Shown: positions 22,555 through 35,551 of the stretch, one piece after another
Layout of the letters: each line of letters starts with the position of its first letter
How positions within the stretch are numbered: the stretch's first letter is position 1
From: Sthenelais limicola
Taxonomy: Eukaryota > Annelida > Polychaeta > Phyllodocida > Sigalionidae
DNA: 64,000 nt
Reading direction: 5' to 3'
Assembly (NCBI GenBank): GCA_942159475.1
Contig: OW804095.1
Location: 67,794,773 to 67,858,772, forward strand
The notes under the pieces: model-generated
Told to the model about the DNA's origin: nothing
The model's database searches: none
What the model saw: the letters and a program-made list of their open reading frames with translations, nothing else
Program-made: the position numbers and the translations under genes

Positions 22555-25500
22555 AGAGTGGGTGGAGACATTTCCTATATAATTCATTACCTGCTATTGT
22601 ATACAGTCGTGCTATTGTATGCAACCGTTCACAAATGTAAGACTTGCGTGGGAGTATGATAGTTAATTTTGGGTTTGGTAATTTAACTTTAACTAAAGTT
22701 AATTTGAAATACATTGACATATAAGAAAGACCTTGAAACACAGAACGCTACATTATAAAAAAAACCAGTCAGGATAGTTTTGGTTTTAAATGCCCCTTTA
22801 GAAATATTGACAATTTAATACATCTTTCGGACATTTGCATTTATATTGATATACATAGCGAAAGGAGTATTGACGAAATCTTAGATTCTGAACCACCCGA
22901 GGTTACCTCCCAGAATTCCATTGAAATGTTTTTCACTGTTTGAGCCGAGAGCTTAAATAATTGTAGAAGACAAAGAAAATTGTAAATTATGAGAGAGGAA
23001 GACCTTTCCCACCGCCCCAACATAGCCTCGGGCCAGTTCTTGGGGGCCATCTTAAAACCTATGGAAAAAAATCACACATCGCGCCTTGTTTTGTTTAGTT
23101 TTTCATTTGTTTTCGTCTATTTTTTTTTGACATTTCGCCATTGAAAAGTTTTGTCTGTAGATACCCCAAGCCATAAAGGAAAAATATAGATCTAAGGAGG
23201 TTCTGTTATGACCAGTGTGACTATAGCGCCATGGTGACGATTGGTCCTTGTTAATGGCGACTTATAACAAAAATGGAGAAAACTAAATAAAAAAGTAGAC
23301 TGTTAGGCCTGTCTACTTCCGTATCTCCACCAACCGATTTTAGTTAGAAATCACAGAGCTTTTCTCAGTTAATTAATTCTAAACATAATGTTCATATATA
23401 TAATATGTTGCTTCACATTGTAGCAAGATGCAACTTTGACCGTCGGAATTCCTGATTCGTATTCTGGATAGAAAAAATGCTCAAAGCTCAGATGTAGGTT
23501 ACACAACTTTAAGGTGTTTTTATTATCATTTATCTTATCATATTTAAGTAAAGACCCAACACTATTAATTTTAATAAGTGTATCAATATCTAAATTTAGT
23601 TTTTGAAGGTAGGAAACATGCGTTGGCTACCCTTCAATGCCACCTGTAAATGGAGGGTTCCATCAGAAAGAAAACAACTATATAACATTTGGATGTATGA
23701 CCAAGGAGAGAGACCTTGCTGGTCATGAATCATTGTAGTATTTACTTTATGACGGACATTAGGAACACTCATTACCATGGAAAAAGCTTAAAAATATCAA
23801 TAAAAAGTTCTTCTATTTCTTCCTTCCATTGGAAACGCAGTATGAGGTCTGAAGAGTGACATCAATTCAAACAGGATGTTTTGAGCCTTTTGTAACTCTT
23901 TGGCCTTAAAAACTCAAAACATAACAATGGCTCATCCTATGTGTTAAACCACCCAAAGGGAACCATTCATCTCAAATGTCTTTGCCTGGATTCGACAATT
24001 ATTGTAAAAAGCGCATAATGATATCCCACAAAAGTACAAAGGAGCAGTCGTATATTTATATGGGTACCGATAGATTGCCAGTTATTATTGGTCCCTTGTA
24101 TGGCTGACCTTAAAATCCATCCCAGGTACCAAGCTGGAGGCCTGGTTAATTTGAATCTATAAATGATATTTTGAAGCTAGTGGCCTCGGAAAAAGGTTCC
24201 AATATGTCTGGGCTCTTATTTTTGCTGCTAAACACAGACCATTAACCCCCAATCTCTCCTCATTATACATGTTGCCAGGCTTTAAGAAAATCACCCATGT
24301 GTAAGAATTCATTCAGCATCCCTTTAAGAAGAGGGATTTAATGGTTTTGTCTGATTACAGGTTGCGTTTAACACCTGGGGGCTGGTCTTGCCCTAAATGG
24401 ATCATGAAGCCTTGTCGCGTATTTTGGTTTTTAGATAGACATAAATCGCCTGAAATATGTTCTGGTTGTATGATGAATGACAATACCTTACGTATAGTTC
24501 ATAATTGAACAGAGGGGAGCGAGTACAACATAACTCAATGAGCGATCGTTAGAAACTACACCCAACAATAGGTCCCCAATTATATTAAATAATGTTCATC
24601 TAAGACAATTACAAATTGCAGCGATGATTTATGGGATTGACAAATAGTTTTGCGAAGTAAAAATATGTTTGCTGCTATGAGTTTCTCTTTTGCTACAAAT
24701 TTGCAATTCAAGTATATGCAAATATACACGTATGTACAGGCTGTTTTACAGGTAGTTAAGGATCCCTTCTCTGGGGTCAGCGCCCTCCTTTTCTATATTG
24801 CAACACTTGATATATTAGCACACATCTATTTTCAATTCAAGACTCCTGCAAATAGGATGTTCTTAAAATAATGTTTTGAAAAGGCTTCCTTTTGCCTTAG
24901 AGGAACAGTGTCCCCGGAAATATAATTTGTCAATTACCATTAACTATCATTAGCTTTACCATTTTTTTAAGGTAGCCTTGAGATCAGCCTTGCACTTTGA
25001 TTGTCTCTACTAAAACCATCATTAGCTTATTCCCTTCAATTTGGTCATTTTCAGCGTACTATCTCCAGTCTTTCTGTCTAGTTTTCAGTCTCTATTCTGT
25101 CTAATCTCCCACATCTCTTTCTCGGCCTGGACATCTATTGTGAGTGACCTTTTTTTCCTGACCTGCACGAAGGTTAGGTAGATAACATCTTATTCTATAC
25201 ATCATTCTATTGTATCTATACCCGCGAGCTTGGACAATATGAAAGATGTCCACATTTACCGAATCAAGATATCAATAGACGTTGTCCCTGTGTTGAAATA
25301 TAGTGGGCAAACTGTAAAAGGTTAGCTCGACATCCTTATTTGGGGAAAGGGCGTGATTAATGTTTGGCCTAAATTTGTGTTTAAATGTAAGGGGTCCATT
25401 TCTCAGCATATTATATAAAACTATATCATAGTATAACAAACACCATGGCTCATTTCTTAACAAAGATGTAGCGGATGTTTAATTGATATCAGATAAAACA

Positions 25501-26141
25501 TGCAAGTAACCAATATAGTCTTTTTATTTAGATTAAGATTCAGCAAACCTGCATCTAAAAGAATGAAGAATAATGGAACAACTGATTCACCCCGTCTCCT
25601 TCACCCCTACTCCCTTACATAGGAAAACCTTACTCTTTTTCACCCCAAAGTGCTATTCCTAACTGAAAAAAGATTATAAATCTATTCATGTTTTGTCATT
25701 AATAACATTTATTGTCTGGTATAAAACAGTGGCAGATCAAAATGTATGTTATGCGGAGGATCTCTGATACCTTTATTACAAAATGAGCATCTTTTTTAGT
25801 GCTTTTATAAAAATAAAAATAGTCATTGTTCTGAAGATGAATAGAAAAATGTCCCCACTCCCTACTTAGTTTCCAGCTGGTTTGAACCGGAAACACACCT
25901 ATATTTTTCCTTTACATCAAAGGGCAAAATCTGTATTACCAATGGTCGTGAATGACAGCAAACATTAGGAGAAATACCCTCATTAGGATCTTCCAAATAG
26001 ATGCACAACATGTGAAAAGGTGATCCTGATTATAATCATAATTCCTTAGTCTACTAACCATTGGTGGCTCGCCAAGTAGCACTCCCTACAAATTTACTAT
26101 GGATTGTCTCCTAGCCCTTCTCAATTCTGACCTCGCTTTGG

Positions 26142-26191
26142 CCTGCCCCAGGCAGGTGTGGTTTGTGTATAGGACGCCAGGGGGCCATCTT
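26142..26191. promoter_or_regulatory. Inverted repeat, CTCF-like and YY1-like motifs
   Basis: CCTGCC-CCA-GGCAGG (26142-26156) is a perfect short inverted repeat. About 20 bp on, ACGCCAGGGGGC matches the CTCF core CCACYAGGGGGC at 10 of 12 positions and runs into GCCATCTT (26184-26191), the minus-strand AAGATGGC motif. The patch is GC-rich within AT-rich DNA. A boundary or promoter element is possible but weakly supported. Confidence 0.2.
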
Positions 26192-27687
26192 GTACTCACG
26201 CTTAACCCTCGGGTGTACATGGACACCTTATTATGGCCAATACACCTCCACAACCAAACCTGTTAGCTGAAGGCTATAAAAATATCAACCTTTTCTTTTG
26301 AACAACCATTTCTTCCATGATTCAAGACTTCTAAAAGCTTTCAAGATATAAGATACTTTAAGTTTCAAATTTTCGAATTTACGCCATGGGCATTCAGATA
26401 TAGTAAACATGTACATATTTCATTACACATTTTTATTATAGATTGTTTCTTTTCTAATAATAGATATCATACTTGGATATCTTAATTTAATGTATTTTTT
26501 TTGTTACAACTGCTAGAGATTCCCTTAAAATGTATATGTAATTATTATCATAATTAGGAAATGTGGTGATTAATGAATGAACTAAAATTGTTATTTCGCA
26601 TAATCATTATCATTATTATTCAAACGTTACATTAGACGTTGCTTGCTTTATCTAATCATCTCCAGCTTCATAGGAATTAACGATAAACCAATTATCTTGT
26701 CTCCGCGCAGGGTATACTCCACAATTATATTTGATTTGTAACAAAGGAGATACTTGCTTCTTGTTATTCTATCCACAGATCCTAGTCTGAAGTGGTTATT
26801 TATGATAATTAATTGAGATCTGTCCTGTTGATATAAGCAGACACCGTGCTACTTCATTTCGTACTATTCTCAAGTTACAAGAGTTTTCCGTGCTCCACGC
26901 GACAAGTTGGTACTCGCGCGTGCCTTGCTTTTGTTAACAACTGGTGCATTGAAAAACTAATAAAACCTATATAAATCAAACGTATCAAAAGGCACTACTA
27001 CGTCCTAACTTGGTTGGGGAGGTACATCTATCTTCAAGTGTTTTTCATCACTGTCAAAATTAGGAAGACAATTGCAGTGTATACGCGAAGGCAAAGTCAA
27101 CGAGTTCAAGCAAATCACAAATCGTCGTCCATCAAATTCCATATCTTTCGTAAGGTTAGACAGCTAACACATATTCTCATATTTGTATGGGTCAAGTTTC
27201 CAAAGAAAACATAAAACGTATCTTTGTATGATACGATTTGTATTTCAAAGAAATTTCCAAAGGCCTTATGAGTTAAAATTTGGGTTTGGACTGGAACCAA
27301 TTGTTCTAATGACATTGAAATGTACCCTTAAAATATGGGTCAGTTTCATCACCTTGAGGAAAAAGGAACCATTACCAGACCTCTGTCTTTCGCTTCCATG
27401 TAAATTTATATAAGAAAACTACATAATATATGACATGGGAAAGAAGGAAAATTCTTGTATTTAATCACATCAATGTTGTGTCGAAACAGAAGAAATAATT
27501 TCTTTTCATCAATCTATATGGGGTCATTTAATTTCTTAGTGGATATCATCTATACACTTATTCTCAGGGGAAAGTACAACTGATTGTCAGTTTTAGAGCG
27601 TAATCAGTACTGCAATTTAACTCAGACTTTTAAACAATGGAATTCATTGTTTTTATCTGTTCCCATCATTTTCTTAATCCTCCTGAA

Positions 27688-27709
27688 TGACTATAGATTG
27701 ACTATAGAT
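27688..27709. repeat. Tandem 11-mer, two copies
   Basis: TGACTATAGAT is repeated exactly, head to tail. Confidence 0.9.
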
Positions 27710-29191
27710 GCTATATAAAACAGGTTCGTTTATATGGAAAGTCTATGTATGAGATCCTTCCTGACAACGGCATCTGAGACTGATTTTTAACGTATGCTTC
27801 ACTCATTAAATGCCCCCTCTATTGCTGGCACATTTGCCAGAGAATGGGGACGATAGCAAACTCTTACAAACATGTTTTTATTTCATCTAAGTCTCAAAGG
27901 TACAACTTACATGCATACGACAGAGGAACCTTTGTCTGCTAGAAAAAAGGCATGGAAAGATGTTTTTAAAGGCAAATGCTTTCTCATCGGACGCAATGTT
28001 CTTTTTATAAAATCGAGAACTCATTTTAACTTTAAATACAGGCTCCTTTGATTTCCCCCACAAAACACTTTTGTGTGATGTGTGTACAGGTAATTTAGCA
28101 ACGTGATTGCTATATATCCTGCTTCATTTCCTTTCCTTACTCCTTGATATGAACTCATTGTACTGGGTATCTGCTACTAATTACTTTTGAAAGGTTGGCA
28201 TAGAACTTACAATCCTTATATCAGCGATAATACATTTCTTTTTGTATAGATAACCTAAGTTGTGCTGAGATCGTCAGTTTCGGTACTTACCTTGTGAGAC
28301 GAATCAACATTTTTCAAGGTGTTTGGTACCTGTTGATAAAGAGGAAATAATTCGGGTTTAATTTGGTATTCTAGGTGGGGTCGTCTAACACTTCAATTAA
28401 ACGGTACTGAGGTAATGTCACAAAGATAATTATAGTTCTGTCATAGCAAAACTGTAAGATCACAATTGTTGCAATAAGAGTTAAACATAATGGAAGTACG
28501 ACACATGGAATTACTCTATCGAGGTTGGACTCGTTAAAATAAACCTGAGATGAAATCGAAATCAGTAAATGCCATCTCACGTTCTCATAATTCATGTGTC
28601 TGCATCAGATAGAGTATTTCAAGCTCTAGCAGATATGTATCTTCACAAGAATAAAATAATAATAAAGACAGTTTCTCAGCATAAAGTAAGGTATATGGTT
28701 CAAGGAGCCTACTTAACATATCATAAAATGGTGCTAAACATTACGAATACCCTGGATATTTTTTTTATAAGATCTGCTTTTTAATTTCTGCATTACCCTA
28801 GTCATGATCTTTGCCGAGGGCTTTTGTGTACACTGAGTGTTTTATGTTCACAGCAAAGGGACCGAAAAAGGGTCCAGCACCTTAAGAAGAATCAAGTTGC
28901 CCATTGAAGGTTGAGTGTGAGGTATTAAGACACCTACGTGTACACCTTAGTAAAGGATTAATTAATGTCCCACCAGGTGTAAAAGCTCACCTGGCTGGAC
29001 TGATAGCTCACTTTATTGGTTTACACTTTACTCAACACAGGCTGGACAGCTCTCTGCTGAGCACCGGTGACTTCTGATTATCTTTGGTGTCTTTGTCCCT
29101 GCGTTTAATGCTACTTGTATGACCTGAGGGTGTTTGTGGGAATATACATGCATAGAAGAATGGGTGTGTCGGGGAGTGTTGTGGTGGTGGT

Positions 29192-29265
29192 GGGGGGGGG
29201 GGGGCGAAGGGGGGGGGGGGGGTGGTGGTGAAGGGGGGGGGGGGTAGAAGGGGGGGGGGGGGGGG
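29192..29265 (+). repeat. Poly-G block, four long G runs
   Basis: Four G runs of 13 (29192-29204), 14 (29209-29222), 12 (29233-29244) and 16 (29250-29265) nt are separated by short spacers, including a GGTGGTGGTG-type stretch. More GT- and AG-rich sequence extends to both sides (about 29170-29295). Sequence of this type is expected to form very stable G-quadruplexes. The proline- and histidine-rich minus-strand open frames here (29028-29330 and 29111-29308) are artefacts of it. Confidence 0.9.
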
Positions 29266-32193
29266 TGAAAAAGGGAGGGGAAATGAGGAGGGGGAGAATT
29301 GAGATCAAAACTGGAATTGGGTTGGGGCAAGATCCAAAGGGGAAAGACCGAATTGAGGCGAGGAGGCGTTAAATGGTAATAAGTGTCTTCTGAAGGGGCA
29401 TGGGCAGTGGTATGGACTGCATGTTTGAATAAGCATGTATGTATGTGTAGATATGACTCTTTGTATAGATCTAAGGCAGCAGGCGGCAGAGGACAAAAAC
29501 AAAATCTAGTCCGCTCTTTTGCAGGCAGAAAGAGGAAACAGAAGACAAAATAATTGGAGAGAGCGCAAGTCAGACCCAGTTCTGGTGTAGGCTACTGAGA
29601 GCATGTCTTTTATTCTTCAGGTTTCTTCCAATAGTTTTGTTTGTATTATAAGACGCCACATCCATGGCACAACTTCTAATTGTGGAGCCCCAGGGGTCCA
29701 GGAAACATCAGAAGTCAACCGACCATAACAGGGTCAGAGGTCAATTACTTAAAGACGAGACGAGAGGTCGTTGTGGGTGAGTGGTGTTGTGTTGGTGGGC
29801 ATGGAAGGCCGTGAGATCTACGCTACTATTGAGCAAAGAGGATTCCCACTGTGGTTTTAATGCATGCATGTAAGCAGCATGAACACTGTTTCTCCTTAAT
29901 CCTGCTCCAGTTTGTGACTGCTTAAATGGTCAGAACTCATTTTATAATAGAGTATACACAATGTGATTGACTGACAAACCTTTGCAGACAATATATCCTG
30001 CCATTGTGATTCATAGGTCTAGTTTCTGTGTTCAAACTAAGTAATACAAGTCTTGGAAATAACATTCTATTACCTTTTGTAATTCTCTTCTAGCTTATGA
30101 CTACAAATAGAATCTATGCCCAGGAACTAATTTAGCTTTTCCGGAGATCATATTATATGTTTCTTTCAGGAAACAAACGCCCCAAGCCACTATAATAGTG
30201 TTAGGCAATGTATCAAATTTTGCATGCAGGAAAAATTCGATTATTTGCTTCACGGAAATGTCTATGTCCTCATAAAATGTTTCACTCTGGCTCGTTCAAA
30301 TCATTCACACATAGATACATTATTAAGGATTTAAGAAGTTCAAACGTATATCGTTTCTTATATATATTAAGTTTATGAACATTTCACACACTTTGCCTTC
30401 CCATTGCTGCTACTTTTGAATGTATGAGATAAAATTGGTTACGGTTGGCTTGTACGAGTTGTAAACCTTGATAAAAATGCATGGGAGCATCGTGGTTCAG
30501 GTGTTTAGGGTGGAGCTGGCTTTTCTTTTGTACTATGAATTTACCTGGTCTCCCCTTCCTGAGAAAGGAGAGAGGAGAGGGAGAAAGAAGAAGAAGGGCC
30601 TCACACTCATATCTATGTTTTCTAAGGAGTCTTTCACTGGCTAAATGACACTCATTTTGTCAGTATTTCCAGTGTTCCCATACGATTTGGAGCAGGCATG
30701 AGAACTGCCGACTACAGTAATCACATTATGAAGAGCCACTGACTGTTTTCTATGTATGCGGAGCACCTCCTTTAAATTGATGTATATATGTGGATTTCAA
30801 ATACAAAAGAACTATCCTCAGAGATCGCTTGGGGAAGGTATAAATCTATTTTTACGCCAGGGCATTTTAATTGATACCGATCTTGATTAATTTCTTTCAT
30901 TACATGGGGAAGACAAAGATACCATATAACAGGAATTCGTTATAACAATAGTTCCTTCTTCTGTAGCTGTAATTTCAACTGAGGACGTCGATTATTATTA
31001 TTATTGCACTTTTGGAACATCGACCGAGTATAACGTGTTGCGTTCTGTTGTATTGCGTTTTGGGAAACATAAAACCGTAAATATTATCAATGACGAACGT
31101 ACATACATGTACATGAATATAATTCTATGAAAATTAAATATCAATATTATAAGCACCTAAAATCCCCATACTGAGTTTCTCGTCTGAATATTTCACAGAA
31201 AGGAGAATTGGCTTTCTTAACCTTTCCTCTGGTTTTAGAGGATGGGATCCAACTTGTTCATACCTATTTACAATCAAGCTCCCTTGAAATGCTCTGATAG
31301 TGTGCTAGGCACGCATTCAAATCCAGTGAGCCAAGACTGATCAGGATCTCGTAAGAACCCACCACGGAGCAGGAGGTAATATGAGAACAAATGAAGTATT
31401 TGCTTCCAACTACGTTCCCACACCGAACTAAAGCTACTTCTCCTTTGGTGTCTTTAGAGTACAAGAAGCATCGATACATAAGTCCTTTAAATATAAAGAA
31501 TAATATATCCTAAAGCTAGATGGATTGTGACAACTTTAGATTTAGATCGTGAGGAAATTCTCGAGATTCACCATTCACATTCGGCTAGGCTAATAAATCT
31601 ACGTGATTAGTATTACAAAATGTCAGAGAAAGACACAGGTTTCTATCTTAAGGCAGAGGGTTAGCTTGGGCAATACGTAAGTAATTGTGAGGATATGAAT
31701 ATGCAAAATATATATTCACTGCACGTTTCGTACTCAATATTATCTATTATGTTATTGAAATGCAGGCCTCAGTTTTTGCAAATCCCTCTGCCTCCTGAGA
31801 AAGGAGATACTTATAAACATAGCAGGTCTATCCAAAGGTCTGACGCTAATTTATAAAAGTCATCCGGGTCATCTTTCAAGATGGAAATTACAATCAGAAA
31901 AATACGTTTTCTCATATCAAAGGTGAAGACATTCTTATATTGTTATTTCATTGCAATATAATTTCTAAAATTACCTTTTATCTCAACAATTAAACAAGCT
32001 AAGTAGCTAATACAGAACTATACCGTTATCAAGGTAACTGTTGTCTCTACAATAAAGAGATTAGATCACCGTGCGGATACATAGCGCAACACGACATTCA
32101 TGTCGTAGCATCGTCACCATCCACTTTGGATTCAGTAGTATCAAACGTTACAATTTATCTGTGCCTAATTACGGTAATTCATATAACTAGACA
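29266..32193. other. Noncoding stretch
   Basis: No gene recognised. Contains a purine-rich patch near 30560-30600, an (ATT)5 run at 30990-31005, and CCTGAGAAAGGAGA twice (about 30558 and 31793). Confidence 0.6.
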
Positions 32194-32219
32194 CCCCCCC
32201 CCCCCCCACACACACACAC
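32194..32219. repeat. C14 run plus (AC)6
   Basis: Fourteen C are followed directly by six AC units. Confidence 0.9.
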
Positions 32220-35200
32220 TTTCATTAATTTTGGAATTTATGAAATTGAAATGAAATTCGCCCGATTAAAGTTTTCCGATGCTTTCGATTTAATGTTTTC
32301 TGCGGTCTATATCTTGGGGGTGTTTGAAGGTGTGAGGTTGCTATTTGCCATAAAGACTTATGTTATTCTGATTAATGGGCAGTTGAAAGCCATACTTAAT
32401 ACATAATTATTTTGAGCACCGTGAGAGTGAACAAAGAAACCAGCACCAGTTAAACAGCCGATGGGCACCTGTCAGAGTTGTAACATACCAAACAAAAACA
32501 TGTATTATCATGGCATTATTTCTAGGGCTCATGACCAAGGGGTAAATACATTGATAGCCGAAATGAGGATTTCGGGAAAATGCAAATTATTAAACAAAAG
32601 GACACTGCATGATTGCCTTAGTAGTAGATGAGATGTATTAGTTAGAAAGGGCCGGATCAGTTATTTGAAGCGAAAAAATGTAATCATCAGATCATCGTAG
32701 GGGTCTCCCCTGGAGCAAAAACCAGTACGTCCTACTATATGGCCAAATTTATAGCTCAAGTTCACACCTTTGTTAATCAAATTCAAATCATATTTTTTTA
32801 TAACTTACAAAATAATTTGATCCTAGTTTGCACCTGCACGTAGCCCATGGATCAAATTATGGCGCAGAGGAAATGATAATAACACGCAGAAGAATTTCAC
32901 TTAACCTTAAAAATGTTGTTACCCCCATGAACATATAGGCATATATGATAGATGGTAGACCTCAGGTCAGATACCTCCCTGTGCCTTCGGGTGAAAATCC
33001 AAAGGAAATGAAAAAGAATTGAATAGATAACTCTGGCCTAATTATGAGAAACACGCCACCTGCTGCTCTCTTTAATTAAGTCAAATATTACAATCTGATA
33101 TTCGGGTGTCGGGGAATCGTTCTATAGTTTCACACCCATATTGACTCAGCATGTTATAATTAAAAAACATGATTCATAGGGGAGTATCTATGATCAATCT
33201 TATCAATGGGGAATATTTGGGGCGAATCGTGAATATATCCTTCGGTGAGAGAGATTTGTCATTTCGCGTAATAAGATAGTCTTAACCGACATGTTTGCTT
33301 CCCTGAATAGCTTGAAGCAGTGGACGACCCAAGACCAAAGGACAGCACTGGCAACACAAACTAGATTCCAAATAAGTTGTTACGTAAATGAATATGTTAA
33401 TTTCAGGTGTTGAAACTTTTAGTGACTACATCACAACTTCAGGAGTAAGTAGAATAACACTGCCTATGGTTTAAGCTCAAATAGCCTAGAAAATGACAAT
33501 GGGAATAGTGACAGAGGGGTCTCATGAAGAATTGTCCATACAAATGGATGAACTTTTAAGAGTCTAAGCTTGTAAAGGACCCAAGGTCAAGCCAGGACAC
33601 AGGAGAACCACTACAGACCGGTTCGCTTTCTTAACAAAGCCAGGAGAAGATATGTGTGTTGATAAATTGTTCTTTGAATGGCACAAAAACAAAAGAGCTC
33701 AAGACAACCCAAGGCCACTGCTTGCCAATCTTCTAAAATCCCCTTTTCCTGGTATTTAAAGTTTGTGATCATATTCAGTGGAAAGCCATTCAATTGAGTA
33801 GGTTTTTACTTTCTTATCAGACCAAGCAAATCAAGTTTTTTACCCTGTAATTTCACATAAGGGAAGTTTCTTGATTAATTGCCTATTCTATGGTTGAATA
33901 ATTAAAGTGTTACTAGGCTTCAGGGCAACACAAAGAAGCCGAGGGAGTTGTACATGGGGAATTGTCCTTTTCCACCATCCATATGTTGTACTATTCATTG
34001 AAGAAATGTTTGGCAAAGAATAGTTAGGTGATGAAACACATATTGTAAGGTTACTTTCTCTCTCAGGGTTGATATGGAACATCCTCTAACACAATTGATT
34101 ATGTTTACCCAAGTTTAGTTGACGCCAAGAGCCAGAGCTAATATGCCCCAGCCTTGAGCCTAAAAATGACATAAATAAGGATCTGAAAGGGATGATAACC
34201 TAGCCTGATAATTAGAGGGCTGGGTGTTTACAGCTAGCAAGACAATGTTATTAACAAGACAGCACGAGTAAGGGCAGACTAAAAAAACGCCTTATTCATT
34301 ACAACCGTGAACAATTAATATAACATTTCCGCATCATCTTTGATATCCATTTCCTTTGTAAAGTATTCATTAATGTTGCTTTTTGTGGGTGATTATACCA
34401 ATTATGACATTAAGAATTTATTAAGAATGCTAGGATGATGTAATGAACAGTAGGTTCTGATTGCTCATTCATCAGCACTCCGCCTTCCTTGGGTATCAGT
34501 GGTACTATCGGCATTTTCTTATCTTTCCCGGATCCAGGATAATTAGATCCGAATCATAATCATTGTCAATGTAATTTTTCTCATTATGTCTTCTGATGGA
34601 AAGGCTAATGAGTAGGTGTTTGATATGCTTCATAATCAAATGGTTTTAAGGAGACTTATGAGAGTGATATGTAGTTATTGTTTTAGAGGTCTCAATTGTC
34701 TCATACAGACAATATGCATCGGATGGACTTTTTTCCACAGGAAAATAGCGTTATTTTGATTATGTTCAGTCTAAGTATGATTCTTTGCCATCATACTCAC
34801 TCTTAATTCATTAAGATAGAAATTAACTTATCCTGAAGCAGGATCGTTGGCTTGTCAAATGATACTTTATCAAGGCCTCTAAGAACATTACCGTGTGTAA
34901 ATCTTCTCTAAATAATCTCTCTTAAAACAAACTCGAGGTACAAAATACATAACTCATGAGCAGCAGTCATTTCTATAATACATCCTCTTCTGACTTTGAA
35001 ATAAAACTACTCGGTGTATATAGGCCATTGATCAATTCCTGCTGATTTTAATATTGTTTTTCGAACGTTGCAAAACCAAGTGTAGGCAGCACATCTTAGC
35101 ACTATTTTTCTTTTGTCAATAATTACCTAAATTGCTCAATGTTTGAATAATATTCTTTCTACAATTTTAATATATTGTCTCTGAACAAATTCCTTTGAAT

Positions 35201-35523
35201 GTTTTCTAGTATAGTCTGTCAAGCCATTTTGAGAAAGAGGTTGTCCCGTGAGATTAATCCCCCCAGTCATCCAAAAGGGTATTAATCACTATTCATATCT
35301 TCATATCTCTCCCCTCCACATTCAAATCCATCCAAATAACACAACACAAATGCGTCTACATATATCATAATATTAAGGAAATATATCCAGAATGACTGGA
35401 GCCCTGAGAACACTGGACAGGGTCATATAATTATATAAAACTCAATGGCTGAGGGGCGCAATGAGTGAGTCTATTTCGTTTAGTCAACCTGAGAAATAAG
35501 GATATATATTATATACATTTTGC
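32220..35523. other. Noncoding stretch, 3.3 kb
   Basis: No gene or clear element recognised; open frames are at most 64 codons. Confidence 0.6.
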
Positions 35524-35551
35524 AGGCATATATATAAGGTTATATATGCCT
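35524..35551. repeat. Perfect hairpin, 11 bp arms
   Basis: AGGCATATATA and TATATATGCCT pair perfectly around a 6 nt loop. The flanks (35500-35610) are rich in alternating AT with further AT palindromes, so this is a locally cruciform-prone region. Confidence 0.75.

Larger units (their letters stand above)
22555..29191. other. Noncoding stretch, 6.6 kb
   Basis: No gene recognised. A minus-strand 69-codon frame (22841-23050) starts in the context TTTAAGATGGCCCCC in a small GC-rich patch, but has no recognisable product. A tandem 11-mer lies at 27688-27709 and a possible regulatory cluster at 26142-26191; both are listed separately. Confidence 0.55.

Noticed and set aside
22472..22741. 89-codon minus frame
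   Set aside because: Overlaps the right arm of the fold-back element and has no protein signature.
29028..29330. Proline/histidine-rich minus-strand frames
   Set aside because: They are translations of the poly-G block.
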